Positions 1 through 8,700 of a stretch of DNA of 64,000 nt are shown here, in pieces. Both the position numbers and the translations under genes were made by a program. The notes under the pieces are model-generated. The model searched no databases. It was not told the origin of the DNA and saw only the letters and a program-made list of their open reading frames with translations. Location of the stretch: the NCBI RefSeq assembly GCF_014069875.1, contig NZ_CP059676.1:806001-870000 (forward strand), given 5' to 3'. The first letter of the stretch is position 1. The number at the start of each line of letters is the position of its first letter. Source of the DNA: Flaviflexus equikiangi. GTDB taxonomy: Bacteria > Actinomycetota > Actinomycetes > Actinomycetales > Actinomycetaceae.

Positions 1-24
1 CGGATGGGGAGGCGGACAGCGATA

Positions 25-528
25 TCAGTCATGAATGAGCCTTTCCTTGGCTTTCCTCCGCCACCTGGCGAGAAGGACGAGAACGAGGACGAGGACGGCA
101 ATGAGGATGATGCCGTACGGTGAGCCTGCGAAGGCCGCGATGATGGCACCCCACACGGAGAAGCCGATCGTCGAGTAGATGAGAGCCCACGCGAAGCATC
201 CCGGGAGCATGGCCGCGGTGTAGCGGGGCGGCGGGAACGTGATGAGCCCGGCCGCGAACTGGATGATGCTTTGGAAGCCGACCGTGAGGAAGGAGAGCGG
301 GATGATGATCCAGCCTCGGCGGTGCAGGGTTGCGACGCCGTTCTTCACGGAGTCCTGTTCCGACCAGTCGTAGAACCGCCTCCGCCACCCATCATCGGGG
401 ACGTTTGTCTTCAGCTTCGTGGCCACGTAATAGCCCAGCCAGTAGGTGGCCTGCGCACGGCAGAAGACCACGAGAAGCAGTGCGAGATAGACGGGGACGA
501 AGGGTCCGGTCGTGAAGAAGTCTGTCAT
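25..528 (-). CDS. DedA/VTT-domain-like integral membrane protein
   Basis: A 167-residue multi-pass membrane protein. The pattern fits a short DedA/VTT (SNARE-associated) protein: an N-terminal membrane segment, a polar stretch with an R-x-x-R-x-x-Y-D-W motif around residues 49-55, then three hydrophobic segments and a basic C-terminal tail. DedA proteins are inner-membrane proteins linked to lipid carrier recycling and membrane homeostasis. The ATG lies directly next to the zur stop codon, so it should be the last gene of the zinc operon. Why a DedA protein sits in a Zur operon is not evident. The family call rests on overall pattern, not on a decisive motif. Confidence 0.6.
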   Translation of the reverse strand: MTDFFTTGPFVPVYLALLLVVFCRAQATYWLGYYVATKLKTNVPDDGWRRRFYDWSEQDSVKNGVATLHRRGWIIIPLSFLTVGFQSIIQFAAGLITFPPPRYTAAMLPGCFAWALIYSTIGFSVWGAIIAAFAGSPYGIILIAVLVLVLVLLARWRRKAKERLIHD

Positions 529-942
529 CTAGCCGAGCCTGCCGCAGTCGCTGCACGTGCCGTACAGTTCGATCGAGTGCGACACGTCCGAGTAGCCGTG
601 CTGGTCCGCAACCTGGTGCGCCCACGACTCGATCATCGTGTCGGCCAGCTCGTGTGTCGTCCCACAGCGGCGGCAGATCAGATGGTGGTGATGAGCGTTG
701 CGGACACACTTGCGATAGAGCATCTCCCCATCATCATCGCGCAGGAAGTCGACCTCACCATCGTCGGCAAACATCTGGAGCGTGCGGTAGACGGTCGCGA
801 GCCCCACGTCCTCGCCCTGGGCGGTGATGAGCTCGTGAAGCCCCTGAGCCGACAGGAACTTGTCTGTCGAATCAAGCGTCTGTCGGATCAGTGACCGTGC
901 GCGGGTGGCCCGACGCGATGGTGGCGCTACGCCGTCTGACAC
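529..942 (-). CDS. zur: Fur-family zinc uptake regulator (Zur-type)
   Basis: A 137-residue Fur-superfamily repressor. The N-terminal half is the winged helix, with the conserved stretch GLATVYRTLQMF near residues 47-58. The C-terminal half has the metal-binding set: a HHHH run, the ICRRCG cysteine pair, and a second CSDCG pair close to the C-terminus, which together form the structural zinc site. The gene overlaps the end of znuB by 16 bases and ends right at the start of the DedA-like gene, so it is co-transcribed with the importer it should control. Placement in a zinc ABC operon behind two Zur-type boxes makes Zur the likely subtype. Fur or Mur cannot be excluded from sequence alone. Confidence 0.88.
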   Translation of the reverse strand: MSDGVAPPSRRATRARSLIRQTLDSTDKFLSAQGLHELITAQGEDVGLATVYRTLQMFADDGEVDFLRDDDGEMLYRKCVRNAHHHHLICRRCGTTHELADTMIESWAHQVADQHGYSDVSHSIELYGTCSDCGRLG

Positions 943-1838
943 TCTTCACCTCTCAGTTCGTCATCCATGGTCGGATGCGGATCCCTGTTCTGCGATCTTA
1001 CTAGGAGAGGACGAATGATTGACAGCACCGCGTAGAGGCCGACCGCGAGGGCGACGATCATGGCGCCTGGCGACATGTCATACACGTAGGTGATGATCAG
1101 GCCCGCTTCGGCAACGACGACGCCGATGATCATCGCCATCCTCATCGTCATGACGAAGGACCGTGTCACGAGCTGGGCGGTCGCGACGGGGATGACCATG
1201 AGTGCGGACACGAGGAGGACGCCGACGACTCGCATGGCGACTGCGACCGTCAGGGCCGCGGTCACGGAGATGAGAACCGAGAGCAGCCGCACCGGCATGC
1301 CAGAAGCCGTCGCATATTCCGCATCGTGGCAGAGCGCGAACAGGGCTGGGCGCAGCCCGATCCCGACGCCGAGGACGACGGCCGCGAGGCCGATGGACAG
1401 CCAGAGGTCCATGGCGGTGACGGTTGAGATGGAGCCGAAGAGGTAGGCGTTGAGATTGTTCGTCGTGCCGCCCGCCAAGCCGATCAGGAGGACACCGCCG
1501 GCGATTCCGCCATAGAAGAGGAGGGCAAGGGCGACATCGCCGGAGGCTTTGCCCTTGTCTCGCAGGTATTCGATGATAAGGGCTCCGAGGACGGAGGCTA
1601 CGATCGCTCCGGGTACCGCCCACTCATCCTGGTTGGCGGCCCCTGTGGCAGATGCTGCCAACCAGCCGGCTGCGACGCCCGTCAGCGCCATGTGGCCGAT
1701 GCCGTCGCCGAGCAGGGTGAGGCGGCGCTGCACCAGGTAGGTGCCCATGACCGGAGCCGATAGGCCGACGATTGCGGCGACGATGAGGGCGCGGCGCAGG
1801 AGGCCGTTGCCCCACATCTCCGTGAGGATGTCGATCAC
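927..1838 (-). CDS. znuB: Zinc/manganese ABC transporter permease
   Basis: A 303-residue ABC-3 family permease with about eight or nine hydrophobic segments. It forms the membrane channel for Zn(II), or possibly Mn(II), handed over by the ZnuA lipoprotein and driven by ZnuC. The family pattern is visible: the early GDGIGHMALTGVAAG stretch around residues 44-58 and the internal LLSVLISVTAALTVA region near residues 185-200. Its ATG overlaps the znuC stop by 4 bases and its end overlaps zur by 16 bases, so translation should be coupled. The short C-terminal tail after the last membrane segment is polar. Metal preference is inferred from the His-rich partners and the Zur-like regulator. Confidence 0.9.
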   Translation of the reverse strand: MIDILTEMWGNGLLRRALIVAAIVGLSAPVMGTYLVQRRLTLLGDGIGHMALTGVAAGWLAASATGAANQDEWAVPGAIVASVLGALIIEYLRDKGKASGDVALALLFYGGIAGGVLLIGLAGGTTNNLNAYLFGSISTVTAMDLWLSIGLAAVVLGVGIGLRPALFALCHDAEYATASGMPVRLLSVLISVTAALTVAVAMRVVGVLLVSALMVIPVATAQLVTRSFVMTMRMAMIIGVVVAEAGLIITYVYDMSPGAMIVALAVGLYAVLSIIRPLLVRSQNRDPHPTMDDELRGEECQTA

Positions 1839-2605
1839 AGTCCGCCTTCCAAATCCGGTGTGCGGAACGAGGTGTACTCGTCCGCGTGCTCATGGTCGTG
1901 GTCGTGCTGGGGATCGTCGTGGCCCGGTGCGACGCGCGGAGCGTCGCCGCGATGGATGATCCGGCCGTGCTCGATGACGACCGTGTGGTCGATGAGAGGG
2001 CGGAGGTTCTGGAGTTCGTGGAGCACGACGACGATGGTGAGTCCTTCGTGATGTTTCGCAGTCAGGGTTTCGGTGATCATCTCCCGTGACGTTCTATCGA
2101 CGCCCGAGAACGGCTCATCGAGGAAGAGGAGCGACGGGTTGGAGACGAGCGCACGGGCAAGCATGACACGCTGCTGCTGGCCTCCCGAGAAGGTCTGGAC
2201 AGACTGGTGGGCGCGGTGGGCGAGTCCGACACCCTCGAGTGCCGCCATCGCCTTGTCCCGGTAGCCGGCACCGAAGCGGAAGCTCCTGCCGTACAGCAGT
2301 CCAGAAGAGACCAACTCGAGGGCGGTTGCGGGAACTCCCGCGGTCGATGTCGGCCGCTGTGGAGCATATCCGATCCGCCGCCAGTCCACTCCCCGTCCGG
2401 GAAGCGTCTGCCCGAGGAGGGAGATCTCTCCGGTGTGCGGGTAGATGCCGAGCATGGCGCGGATCAGGGAGGACTTCCCGGACCCGTTGGGTCCGAGGAT
2501 CGCCATGGTCGTCCCGTCAGCAATGTCGAGAGAGATGTCGGACAGGATCTTGGCGGACCCGACCTGGACTCCGACATCCCTCAGACTGACAGCGGTCACA
2601 TGCAC
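1835..2605 (-). CDS. znuC: Zinc ABC transporter ATP-binding protein with His-rich tail
   Basis: A 256-residue ABC ATPase. Walker A is GPNGSGKSS near residues 38-46, the signature is FSGGQQQR and Walker B is LLFLDEPF. It powers metal import through the neighbouring permease. The last 35 residues carry an acidic, histidine-rich tail (HDDPQHDHDHEHADEY), a plausible Zn(II) buffer or sensor at the cytoplasmic face. His-rich tails are known in some ZnuC proteins but are not universal. The gene overlaps znuA by 10 bases and znuB by 4 bases. Confidence 0.92.
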   Translation of the reverse strand: MHVTAVSLRDVGVQVGSAKILSDISLDIADGTTMAILGPNGSGKSSLIRAMLGIYPHTGEISLLGQTLPGRGVDWRRIGYAPQRPTSTAGVPATALELVSSGLLYGRSFRFGAGYRDKAMAALEGVGLAHRAHQSVQTFSGGQQQRVMLARALVSNPSLLFLDEPFSGVDRTSREMITETLTAKHHEGLTIVVVLHELQNLRPLIDHTVVIEHGRIIHRGDAPRVAPGHDDPQHDHDHEHADEYTSFRTPDLEGGL

Positions 2606-3618
2606 CCCAGTGCGGTTTGGAGCTTGTCAAGGTTCGTGCGCATGAGCTCATCGTAGTCGACGGACTCGTCCACTTGAGTAGCGCCGGCGTCGAGGATGTC
2701 GACTCGGACGCCAGTCTCCTCAGCAAGCGCACGGACAAGCGATTGCTCCGATTCGGAGGTAGCAAAGATCACGTCGACGCCCGTGCTGTCGACGAGGGTG
2801 GAGACTTCCGCGACGCGCTTCGGAGACGGCTCCGTATCGATTTCGAGGCCGGCAATGGATTCTTGGGTGAGATCGTAGGCATGCGCGAGGTAGCCGAACG
2901 CTGCGTGCGAGACGACGAACGTCGTGCTCTCGCACTGGTTCAGGCCGCTGGAGAAATCTTCGTCCAAGTCTTCGAGCTGGGCGACGAGATCATCCGCGTT
3001 GCTTCGGTAGGTGCCCGCATTCTCCGGGTCAATCTCCGCAAGCTCCTCCGCAATCGGATGTGCCAGGCCTGCAAGGCGAACCGGATCGAGCCAGAAGTGA
3101 GGATCCACACCGGAGTGGTCGTGGCCCGCCTCATCCTCTGCCTCGTCAGTGTGCGCGTGCTCGTCTTCTGCGTGATCGTCTTCTGCGTGCTCGTGCTCTG
3201 CGTGTTCGTCGTCCGCGTGGTCGTGATCGGCCGCCTCTTCGTCCTCGTCATGGACGTGGGTCTCCCAATCGAGGAGGTTCGCATGCTCTGCCGCGTCGAC
3301 GACCCGTGCCGGGTTCGTCGTCGCGATCGCGTCGTCCATGGCTGCCTGGTAGCCAGAAAGCGTCACGACGAGGTCAACCTTTTCCAGGTCGGTGACCTGA
3401 CGCGGGGAGAGTTCGAGGCTGTGATCGTCGGAGCCGGGGGGAGTGATCGAGGTGACTGCTACCTGGTCTCCGCCCACCATCTGGGCCACGTATTGGAGTG
3501 GATAGATGGATGTTGTGACACTGATCGTGTCTGCGTCTGCGGCGTCATCGGATGAGCAGGCCGCGAGGACCAGTGCGGCGGTGCTGATCATGGCTGTGGT
3601 GGCAAAGCGTCTCTTCAT
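2596..3618 (-). CDS. znuA: Zinc-binding lipoprotein of the ABC importer
   Basis: A cluster A-I solute-binding protein, 340 residues from the chosen start. The N-terminus MKRRFATT is followed by a hydrophobic core and the lipobox LAAC, so it should be a membrane-anchored lipoprotein that captures Zn(II) outside the cell. A long Asp/Glu/His-rich insertion spans roughly residues 120-170, just before the metal-site histidine in SGVDPHFWLDP; such loops mark zinc- rather than manganese-specific members. An in-frame ATG lies 9 bases upstream at 3627. The later ATG is preferred because the probable -10 and the second Zur box overlap the earlier one; the transcript is nearly leaderless either way. It is the first gene of the zinc operon. 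Confidence 0.9.
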   Translation of the reverse strand: MKRRFATTAMISTAALVLAACSSDDAADADTISVTTSIYPLQYVAQMVGGDQVAVTSITPPGSDDHSLELSPRQVTDLEKVDLVVTLSGYQAAMDDAIATTNPARVVDAAEHANLLDWETHVHDEDEEAADHDHADDEHAEHEHAEDDHAEDEHAHTDEAEDEAGHDHSGVDPHFWLDPVRLAGLAHPIAEELAEIDPENAGTYRSNADDLVAQLEDLDEDFSSGLNQCESTTFVVSHAAFGYLAHAYDLTQESIAGLEIDTEPSPKRVAEVSTLVDSTGVDVIFATSESEQSLVRALAEETGVRVDILDAGATQVDESVDYDELMRTNLDKLQTALGCM

Positions 3619-3655
3619 GAGAATCATTCTCTATAGCAGTGAGAATGATTGTCAA
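3618..3655 (-). promoter_or_regulatory. znuA promoter with two Zur/Fur-type operator boxes
   Basis: Two 15-base near-palindromes with the Fur-superfamily pattern TGAnAATnATTnTCA are visible. The first, at 3640-3654, reads TGAGAATGATTGTCA. The second, at 3618-3632, reads TGAGAATCATTCTCT on the plus strand and covers the start region. Their centres are 22 bases apart, about two helical turns. On the minus strand a TTGACA (3650-3655) could be the -35, with TAGAGA 16 bases further as -10, so one box covers -35 and the other -10/start. This is the arrangement expected for Zur repression in zinc sufficiency. The assignment to Zur is an inference from the operon. Confidence 0.75.
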
Positions 3656-3762
3656 TCTCAATTGTGCGGTGCGCGTCACGCGCATTGGTGGATTGACGGC
3701 CGAGTCAGCGATACTTGAGACATCCTCCGTGCTATCCAGGTACGGATCACAGAAAGGTTCCC

Positions 3763-5148
3763 ATGGCTACTTCGAAACTTGACAGCGTTATCTCTCTCGC
3801 AAAGCGGCGAGGTTTTGTCTACCCGTCGGGTGAGATCTACGGCGGTACGCGCTCAGCCTGGGACTACGGTCCGCTCGGGGTGGAGCTTAAGGAGAACATC
3901 AAGAAGCAGTGGTGGCGCAGCGTCGTCCAGGCGCGAGAGGACGTCGTCGGTATCGACTCCTCGATCATTCTGCCGCGAGAGGTCTGGGTCGCCTCCGGGC
4001 ACCTTGCCGTCTTCTCCGATCCGCTGACCGAATGCCAGTCCTGCCACAAGCGTTTCCGTGTGGACCAGATGCAGGAGGAGTTCGCACACAAGAAGGATCT
4101 TGCAGATCCCGACGCGGTGGCACTGTCCGAGCTCGGATGCCCCAACTGTGGCGTCAAGGGCCAGTGGACCGAGCCGCGAGACTTCAACATGATGCTCAAG
4201 ACCTACCTCGGCCCCGTCGAGGACGAATCCGGTCTGCACTACCTGCGCCCCGAGACCGCCCAGGGCATCTTCGTCAACTACAGCAACGTCATGACGTCGG
4301 CGCGCCAGAAGCCGCCGTTCGGCATCGCCCAGATCGGCAAGTCCTTCAGGAACGAGATCACGCCCGGCAACTTCATCTTCCGCACACGCGAGTTCGAGCA
4401 GATGGAACTCGAGTTCTTCGTCAAGCCCGGCGAGGACGAGGAGTGGCACGAGTACTGGCTCCAGACCCGCACCGACTGGTATGTCGATCTCGGCATCGCA
4501 CGGGAGAATCTTCGCCACTACGAGCACCCCCAGGAGAAGCTCTCCCACTACGCCAAGCGCACCGTCGATATCGAATACAAGTTCGGTTTCCAGGGCGGTG
4601 ACTGGGGTGAGCTCGAGGGTGTCGCCAACAGGACCGACTTCGACCTGTCGACCCACACGGAGCACTCCGGGAAGAGGCTCGAATACTTCGATCAGCAGTC
4701 CGGCGAACGCTACACGCCGTACGTCATCGAACCCTCAGCAGGCCTGACACGGTCGCTCATGACATTCCTCGTCGAAGCCTACGAGGAGGATGAGGCTCCC
4801 AATACGAAGGGCGGCGTGGACACGCGCACGGTCCTCCGTCTCGACCCGCGCCTCGCACCCGTCAAGGCCGCCGTCTTGCCGCTCTCCCGCAAGGCAGAGC
4901 TCACAGGCCGGGCCAAGGAACTCGCCGCTGAGCTGCGTCAACAGTTCAATGTCGATTACGACGATGCTGGTGCAGTCGGCCGTCGCTACCGCCGCCAGGA
5001 TGAGATCGGCACGCCTTACTGCGTCACCTACGACTTCGACTCGCTCGAGGACCAGGCCGTCACGATCCGTGATCGCGACACGATGAAGCAGGAGCGCGTG
5101 AGCCTGTCGAAGGTATCGTCCTACCTGAATGAGCGGATTCCGCGATAG
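3763..5148 (+). CDS. glyS: Glycyl-tRNA synthetase, single-chain type
   Basis: A 461-residue class II aminoacyl-tRNA synthetase that charges tRNA-Gly, of the homodimeric eukaryotic/actinobacterial type. Visible signs: the N-terminal [14 protein letters not shown], the zinc-binding pairs CQSCHKRF and CPNCGVKGQ in the insertion, motif 2 around [21 protein letters not shown], and the class II motif 3 region with [10 protein letters not shown]. An ATG at 3763 follows the ribosome binding site AGAAAGG (3751-3757); the longer frame from 3715 has none. The length is typical for the family. It is followed by a one-base overlap with the YibE/F gene. Confidence 0.95.
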   Translation: MATSKLDSVISLAKRRGFVYPSGEIYGGTRSAWDYGPLGVELKENIKKQWWRSVVQAREDVVGIDSSIILPREVWVASGHLAVFSDPLTECQSCHKRFRVDQMQEEFAHKKDLADPDAVALSELGCPNCGVKGQWTEPRDFNMMLKTYLGPVEDESGLHYLRPETAQGIFVNYSNVMTSARQKPPFGIAQIGKSFRNEITPGNFIFRTREFEQMELEFFVKPGEDEEWHEYWLQTRTDWYVDLGIARENLRHYEHPQEKLSHYAKRTVDIEYKFGFQGGDWGELEGVANRTDFDLSTHTEHSGKRLEYFDQQSGERYTPYVIEPSAGLTRSLMTFLVEAYEEDEAPNTKGGVDTRTVLRLDPRLAPVKAAVLPLSRKAELTGRAKELAAELRQQFNVDYDDAGAVGRRYRRQDEIGTPYCVTYDFDSLEDQAVTIRDRDTMKQERVSLSKVSSYLNERIPR

Positions 5149-6272
5149 TGCACAGCCACGAGGAGGTTAGCCTCGAGCCGGGTGCGGCGAGACGTGTTGC
5201 CCTATGGCAGGCGTTACTCGTCGTACCCCTGGCACTGGCTACCCTCCTCGGGCTGATCATCCTCTGGCCGAGCGACAGCCCGGCCGGGACCGTGCCCGTC
5301 ATGTCCGAGTCGATTTCGCTCGAAACCGGCACGGTGACAGAGATCGGCGAAACAGACGATGCTGGCGCCACTCCCGTGCGGGTCCTCCTCACGGGGGAGG
5401 GAACCGAGGTCCCAGTCCATGTCCCTGCCGAGATCGTCGCCAATGGACTGGACGTGGGCGACTCGATCGAGGTCATGTTCACTCCGGCGGCCGTGGGCAC
5501 CGGAACCCCCTACATCTTCTGGGATTTCGAACGAGACGTTCCGCTTTGGCTTCTCATCGGCGCCTACGTCCTCGTCGTGGCCGTCGTCGCGCGCGGCAAG
5601 GGCCTCGCCGCCGTCGCGGGGCTCGCGCTCTCACTCGCGATCGTCGTCCTCTTCATGCTGCCCGCCCTCCTCGCCGGCTCTAGCCCCCTGCTTGTCGTCC
5701 TTGTCGGCGCCGGCGCCATGATGTTCGCCTCGATCTATCTCGCTCACGGCATCTCCATTCGGACGACGACCGCGATACTGGGCACTGCCGGTGGGCTCGT
5801 CGTGACGGGAATACTCGCGGTCCTGGCAACCGACTGGGCCAACCTCACGGGCACCCTTTCAGATTCTGCGCTCTCCCTCACGGGTTATGGGATCCAGCTC
5901 GATCAGATACTTGTCTGCGGCATGATCCTTGCCGGGCTCGGAGCGCTCAACGACGTCACCATCACCCAGGTGTCGACCGTGTGGGAGCTGCGCTCCGCCA
6001 ACCCCAGCGCATCAACCGCTCAGCTCTACAAGCAGGGCATGGTCGTTGGACGAGACCACATCGCGTCCACGATCTATACGCTTGCCTTCGCGTATGTGGG
6101 AACAGCCCTCCCGCTGCTCATGGCGGCCGCTGTTCTCGATCGGACATTCTTGGATACACTGTCGACCGGCGAAATTGCCGAAGAGATCGTGCGCACGCTC
6201 GTCGCCTCGATTGGACTCGTCCTCGCCATCCCACTGACCACCGGAATCGCATCGAGGCTCGCTCGTGTCTGA
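5148..6272 (+). CDS. YibE/F family multi-pass membrane protein
   Basis: A 374-residue membrane protein of the YibE/F family. One N-terminal membrane segment is followed by an extracytoplasmic beta-rich domain of about 90 residues (near 40-125), then seven or so hydrophobic helices. The conserved LAGLGALNDVTITQVSTVWEL stretch sits near residues 263-283. The family function is unresolved; in Firmicutes members have been linked to ion or amino acid transport. The GTG start at 5148 overlaps the glyS stop (TAGTG), and the end overlaps the dusB start by 8 bases, so it belongs to a glyS-yibE/F-dusB unit. Confidence 0.82.
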   Translation: MHSHEEVSLEPGAARRVALWQALLVVPLALATLLGLIILWPSDSPAGTVPVMSESISLETGTVTEIGETDDAGATPVRVLLTGEGTEVPVHVPAEIVANGLDVGDSIEVMFTPAAVGTGTPYIFWDFERDVPLWLLIGAYVLVVAVVARGKGLAAVAGLALSLAIVVLFMLPALLAGSSPLLVVLVGAGAMMFASIYLAHGISIRTTTAILGTAGGLVVTGILAVLATDWANLTGTLSDSALSLTGYGIQLDQILVCGMILAGLGALNDVTITQVSTVWELRSANPSASTAQLYKQGMVVGRDHIASTIYTLAFAYVGTALPLLMAAAVLDRTFLDTLSTGEIAEEIVRTLVASIGLVLAIPLTTGIASRLARV

Positions 6273-7422
6273 CTTGACCATCGGAAACTTCACCGTCACG
6301 GACGTGGTCCTTGCCCCCATGGCAGGCGTCACCAATCCGCCTTTTCGGCGACTGTGCCGCGAAGCGGGTGAACTCGGTGCCCGCGAGGCAGGGTATGAGG
6401 GAATCAGTGGGCTGTACGTCTGCGAGATGGTGACCACACGGGCCCTCGTCGAACGGCATCCGGAGACGATGCGGATGATCGAGCCTGACCCTGAGGATCC
6501 GATTCGCTCCATTCAGCTCTATGGGGTGGAACCCAAGACGGTGGGTGCGGCCGTCAGGATCCTCGCGGACGAAGATCGCGCCGACCATATCGACCTCAAC
6601 TTCGGATGTCCGGTGCCGAAGGTGACACGGAAAGGCGGCGGTGCCGCGCTGCCGTGGAAGCTCGACCTCTTCACCGACATCGTCACGGCCGCCGTCGAGA
6701 ACTCCGGCGGCATCCCCGTCACCGTGAAGACCCGTATCGGTATCGACGCTGACCACCACACGTACCTCGATGCTGGTCGTATCGCCCAGGATGCTGGCAT
6801 TTCCGCCATGACACTCCACGGACGGACAATGACACAGCACTATGCCGGCCACGCCGACTGGGATGCGATAGCCTCCCTCGTCGACGCACTCGACATCCCG
6901 GTCCTCGGCAACGGCGACCTGTTCAGCGCCGACGATGCTCAGGCGATGCGTGAACACACGGGATGTGCGGGGATCGTCGTGGGTCGCGGCTGCCAGGGCA
7001 GACCCTGGATCTTCACCGATCTCGTTGCGCAGTCGCACGGCTCCACCGTCCGTGCCCGACCATCCTTCCGGGACGTCGCGAGCATCATCCGCCGCCATGC
7101 CGAATATTCGATCGACCACTTCGGCGATGAGCTTCGGGCTATGCGCGAGATGAGGAAGCACATCACCTGGTATCTGCGCGGATTCTCCGTCGGCGGGGAG
7201 GGCCGCCGGGACCTGGCCCTCGTCTCCACACTCGCCGAGCTCGATGACAGGCTGGCAGCAATCCCCGACCAGGACTACCCGGAGGCGGCTGACGGTCCGC
7301 GCGGGCGCGCAGGCACGGAGAAGAAGTCGCACCTGCCAGAGTTCTGGCTCGATTCGCGCCAGCTCTCTGCCGAACAGAGCCTCCGCATCCAGGCCGCCGA
7401 GGTCGACACCTCGGGCGGGTGA
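6265..7422 (+). CDS. dusB: tRNA-dihydrouridine synthase
   Basis: A 385-residue flavoenzyme that reduces specific uridines in the tRNA D-loop using NADPH and FMN. The family signatures are present: LAPMAGVTNPPFRRLCRE at the start of the TIM barrel, the catalytic-cysteine motif INFGCPVPKVTRKGGGAAL near residues 111-130 (here LNFGCPVPK), the TVKTRIGID strand and VGRGCQGRPWIF near the phosphate-binding loop. The GTG start at 6265 overlaps the previous gene by 8 bases. The C-terminal 50 residues form a polar actinobacterial extension. The exact Dus subtype is not decidable by eye; DusB is the usual bacterial default. Confidence 0.92.
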   Translation: MSDLTIGNFTVTDVVLAPMAGVTNPPFRRLCREAGELGAREAGYEGISGLYVCEMVTTRALVERHPETMRMIEPDPEDPIRSIQLYGVEPKTVGAAVRILADEDRADHIDLNFGCPVPKVTRKGGGAALPWKLDLFTDIVTAAVENSGGIPVTVKTRIGIDADHHTYLDAGRIAQDAGISAMTLHGRTMTQHYAGHADWDAIASLVDALDIPVLGNGDLFSADDAQAMREHTGCAGIVVGRGCQGRPWIFTDLVAQSHGSTVRARPSFRDVASIIRRHAEYSIDHFGDELRAMREMRKHITWYLRGFSVGGEGRRDLALVSTLAELDDRLAAIPDQDYPEAADGPRGRAGTEKKSHLPEFWLDSRQLSAEQSLRIQAAEVDTSGG

Positions 7423-7481
7423 GTGTCCGCCCCACCACTGACATTCGAGGTTCTCCCCGCTTCCCACACCCGGTATCTGGC

Positions 7482-7509
7482 CCCCGCTACGGCGGGGTAA
7501 GCTTGAGCT
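7482..7509 (+). promoter_or_regulatory. Small hairpin and leaderless -10 upstream of dgt
   Basis: A six-base stem, CCCCGC with GCGGGG and a TACG loop (7482-7497), follows dusB. It is immediately followed by TAAGCT (7498-7503), a -10-like hexamer. Six bases later is the GTG start of dgt, with no ribosome binding site between them. This fits a leaderless transcript starting at or next to the GTG. The hairpin may be a weak dusB terminator, but it has no U-run of its own. Confidence 0.4.
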
Positions 7510-8700
7510 GTGGAGTACGTCAGTATCGATGTTGAACGGTGGGCACCAGAAGGCGCCCACAGCCAGGCCCGCGGACCCTTCGAACGCGACCGGGCCCGGG
7601 TCCTCCATTCCTCTGGCCTGCGACGTCTCGGCGCCAAGACGCAGGTGCTCGGCCCAGCGTCCAACGACTTCATCCGCACCCGATTGACGCATACGCTCGA
7701 AGTCGCCCAGATCGGCCGTTCCCTGGCCAAATACATGGGAGCTGACCAGGACCTCGTCGAGACGGCCTGCCTCTGCCACGACCTCGGCCATCCTCCGTTC
7801 GGACACAACGGGGAGCGGGCACTCGCGGAGGTGTCCACAGCGATCGGTGGTTTCGAGGGCAATGCGCAGACTCTCCGTCTGATCACCCGCCTCGAACCGA
7901 AGCGGTTCTTCCCCGACGATCGCCCGGCAGGGATGAACCTGACGCGCGCCACGGTGGATGCGACGATCAAGTATCCGTGGGGTGCGGGGGAGGGTCGGCG
8001 CAAGTTCAACGTGTATGAGGATGATCGCGACGTCTTCGAGTGGGCGCGCCTCGGCAACGAGGGGCAGTGCGTCGAGGCCCAGATGATGGATCTCGCCGAC
8101 GATATCGGCTACTCCGTCCACGACGTCGAGGACGCTGTCGTCCGCGAACATTTCAGCCTCGAGAGCCTCCGCGCGGACAGTGACAGGATCGTCTCCGCCA
8201 CGGTCGGATGGTATGGCGGGGACAGCGGCAGGCTCAGCGCGGCCTTCGAGCGGCTGTTTCCGCTCTTCCCTCCCACATACTCGGGCTCCCAGCGTGACCT
8301 GGCGAGGCTGAAAGACCTCACCTCAACCTTTATCGGCCGTTTCCTCACGGCCGTCACCGACGCATCTCCCCAGTCGGCACGCTACACGGGTGGGGTGATC
8401 GTTCCGGATGACATCGCGGACGAGATCCTCCTCCTGAAAGGCATAGCCGTCACGTACGTCATGGCTCCGCGGGAGCTCGAACCGACATATCTGTCACAGC
8501 GCTCCGTCCTGTTCGACCTTGTTGATGCTCTCTGGGATCGCCCGTCTGAGATGGAGGAGATGTATCTGGAGTCCTATCGCCGATCGGGTGATGATGCGTC
8601 GAAGCTTCGGAGCATCATCGACCAGGTTGCCGCGCTCACGGATCAGTCTGCGATGGCATGGCATGCTCGACTGTGCGGCATGCTGAGGAGCCCGCTGTGA
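7510..8700 (+). CDS. dgt: Deoxyguanosinetriphosphate triphosphohydrolase-like protein
   Basis: A 396-residue HD-domain dNTP triphosphohydrolase, which cleaves dGTP (or other dNTPs) to the nucleoside and triphosphate. The HD metal site is visible: RLTHTLEVAQIGRS near residues 58-71, CLCHDLGHPPFGHNGERAL near 92-109, and the downstream DLADDIGYSVHDVEDA near 197-212. The N-terminal DRARVLHSSGLRRLGAKTQV stretch is also typical. It overlaps dnaG by 4 bases (GTGA), so both are translated from one message; dgt next to dnaG is a recurrent actinobacterial arrangement. The start is a GTG without a Shine-Dalgarno site. Confidence 0.9.
   Translation: MEYVSIDVERWAPEGAHSQARGPFERDRARVLHSSGLRRLGAKTQVLGPASNDFIRTRLTHTLEVAQIGRSLAKYMGADQDLVETACLCHDLGHPPFGHNGERALAEVSTAIGGFEGNAQTLRLITRLEPKRFFPDDRPAGMNLTRATVDATIKYPWGAGEGRRKFNVYEDDRDVFEWARLGNEGQCVEAQMMDLADDIGYSVHDVEDAVVREHFSLESLRADSDRIVSATVGWYGGDSGRLSAAFERLFPLFPPTYSGSQRDLARLKDLTSTFIGRFLTAVTDASPQSARYTGGVIVPDDIADEILLLKGIAVTYVMAPRELEPTYLSQRSVLFDLVDALWDRPSEMEEMYLESYRRSGDDASKLRSIIDQVAALTDQSAMAWHARLCGMLRSPL

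Noticed and set aside
3110-3250. Short repeats in znuA that resemble a direct-repeat array
   Set aside because: They encode the repetitive acidic/His loop; unit lengths are irregular and there are no CRISPR-like spacers.
2617-3555. A 312-codon plus-strand open frame opposite znuA with Val/Cys/Arg-rich repeats
   Set aside because: The repeats are the antisense of the His/Asp/Glu-rich metal loop of znuA.
6118-8151. A 677-codon minus-strand open frame across dusB and dgt
   Set aside because: It spans two conserved genes on the other strand and shows no domain or start signal.
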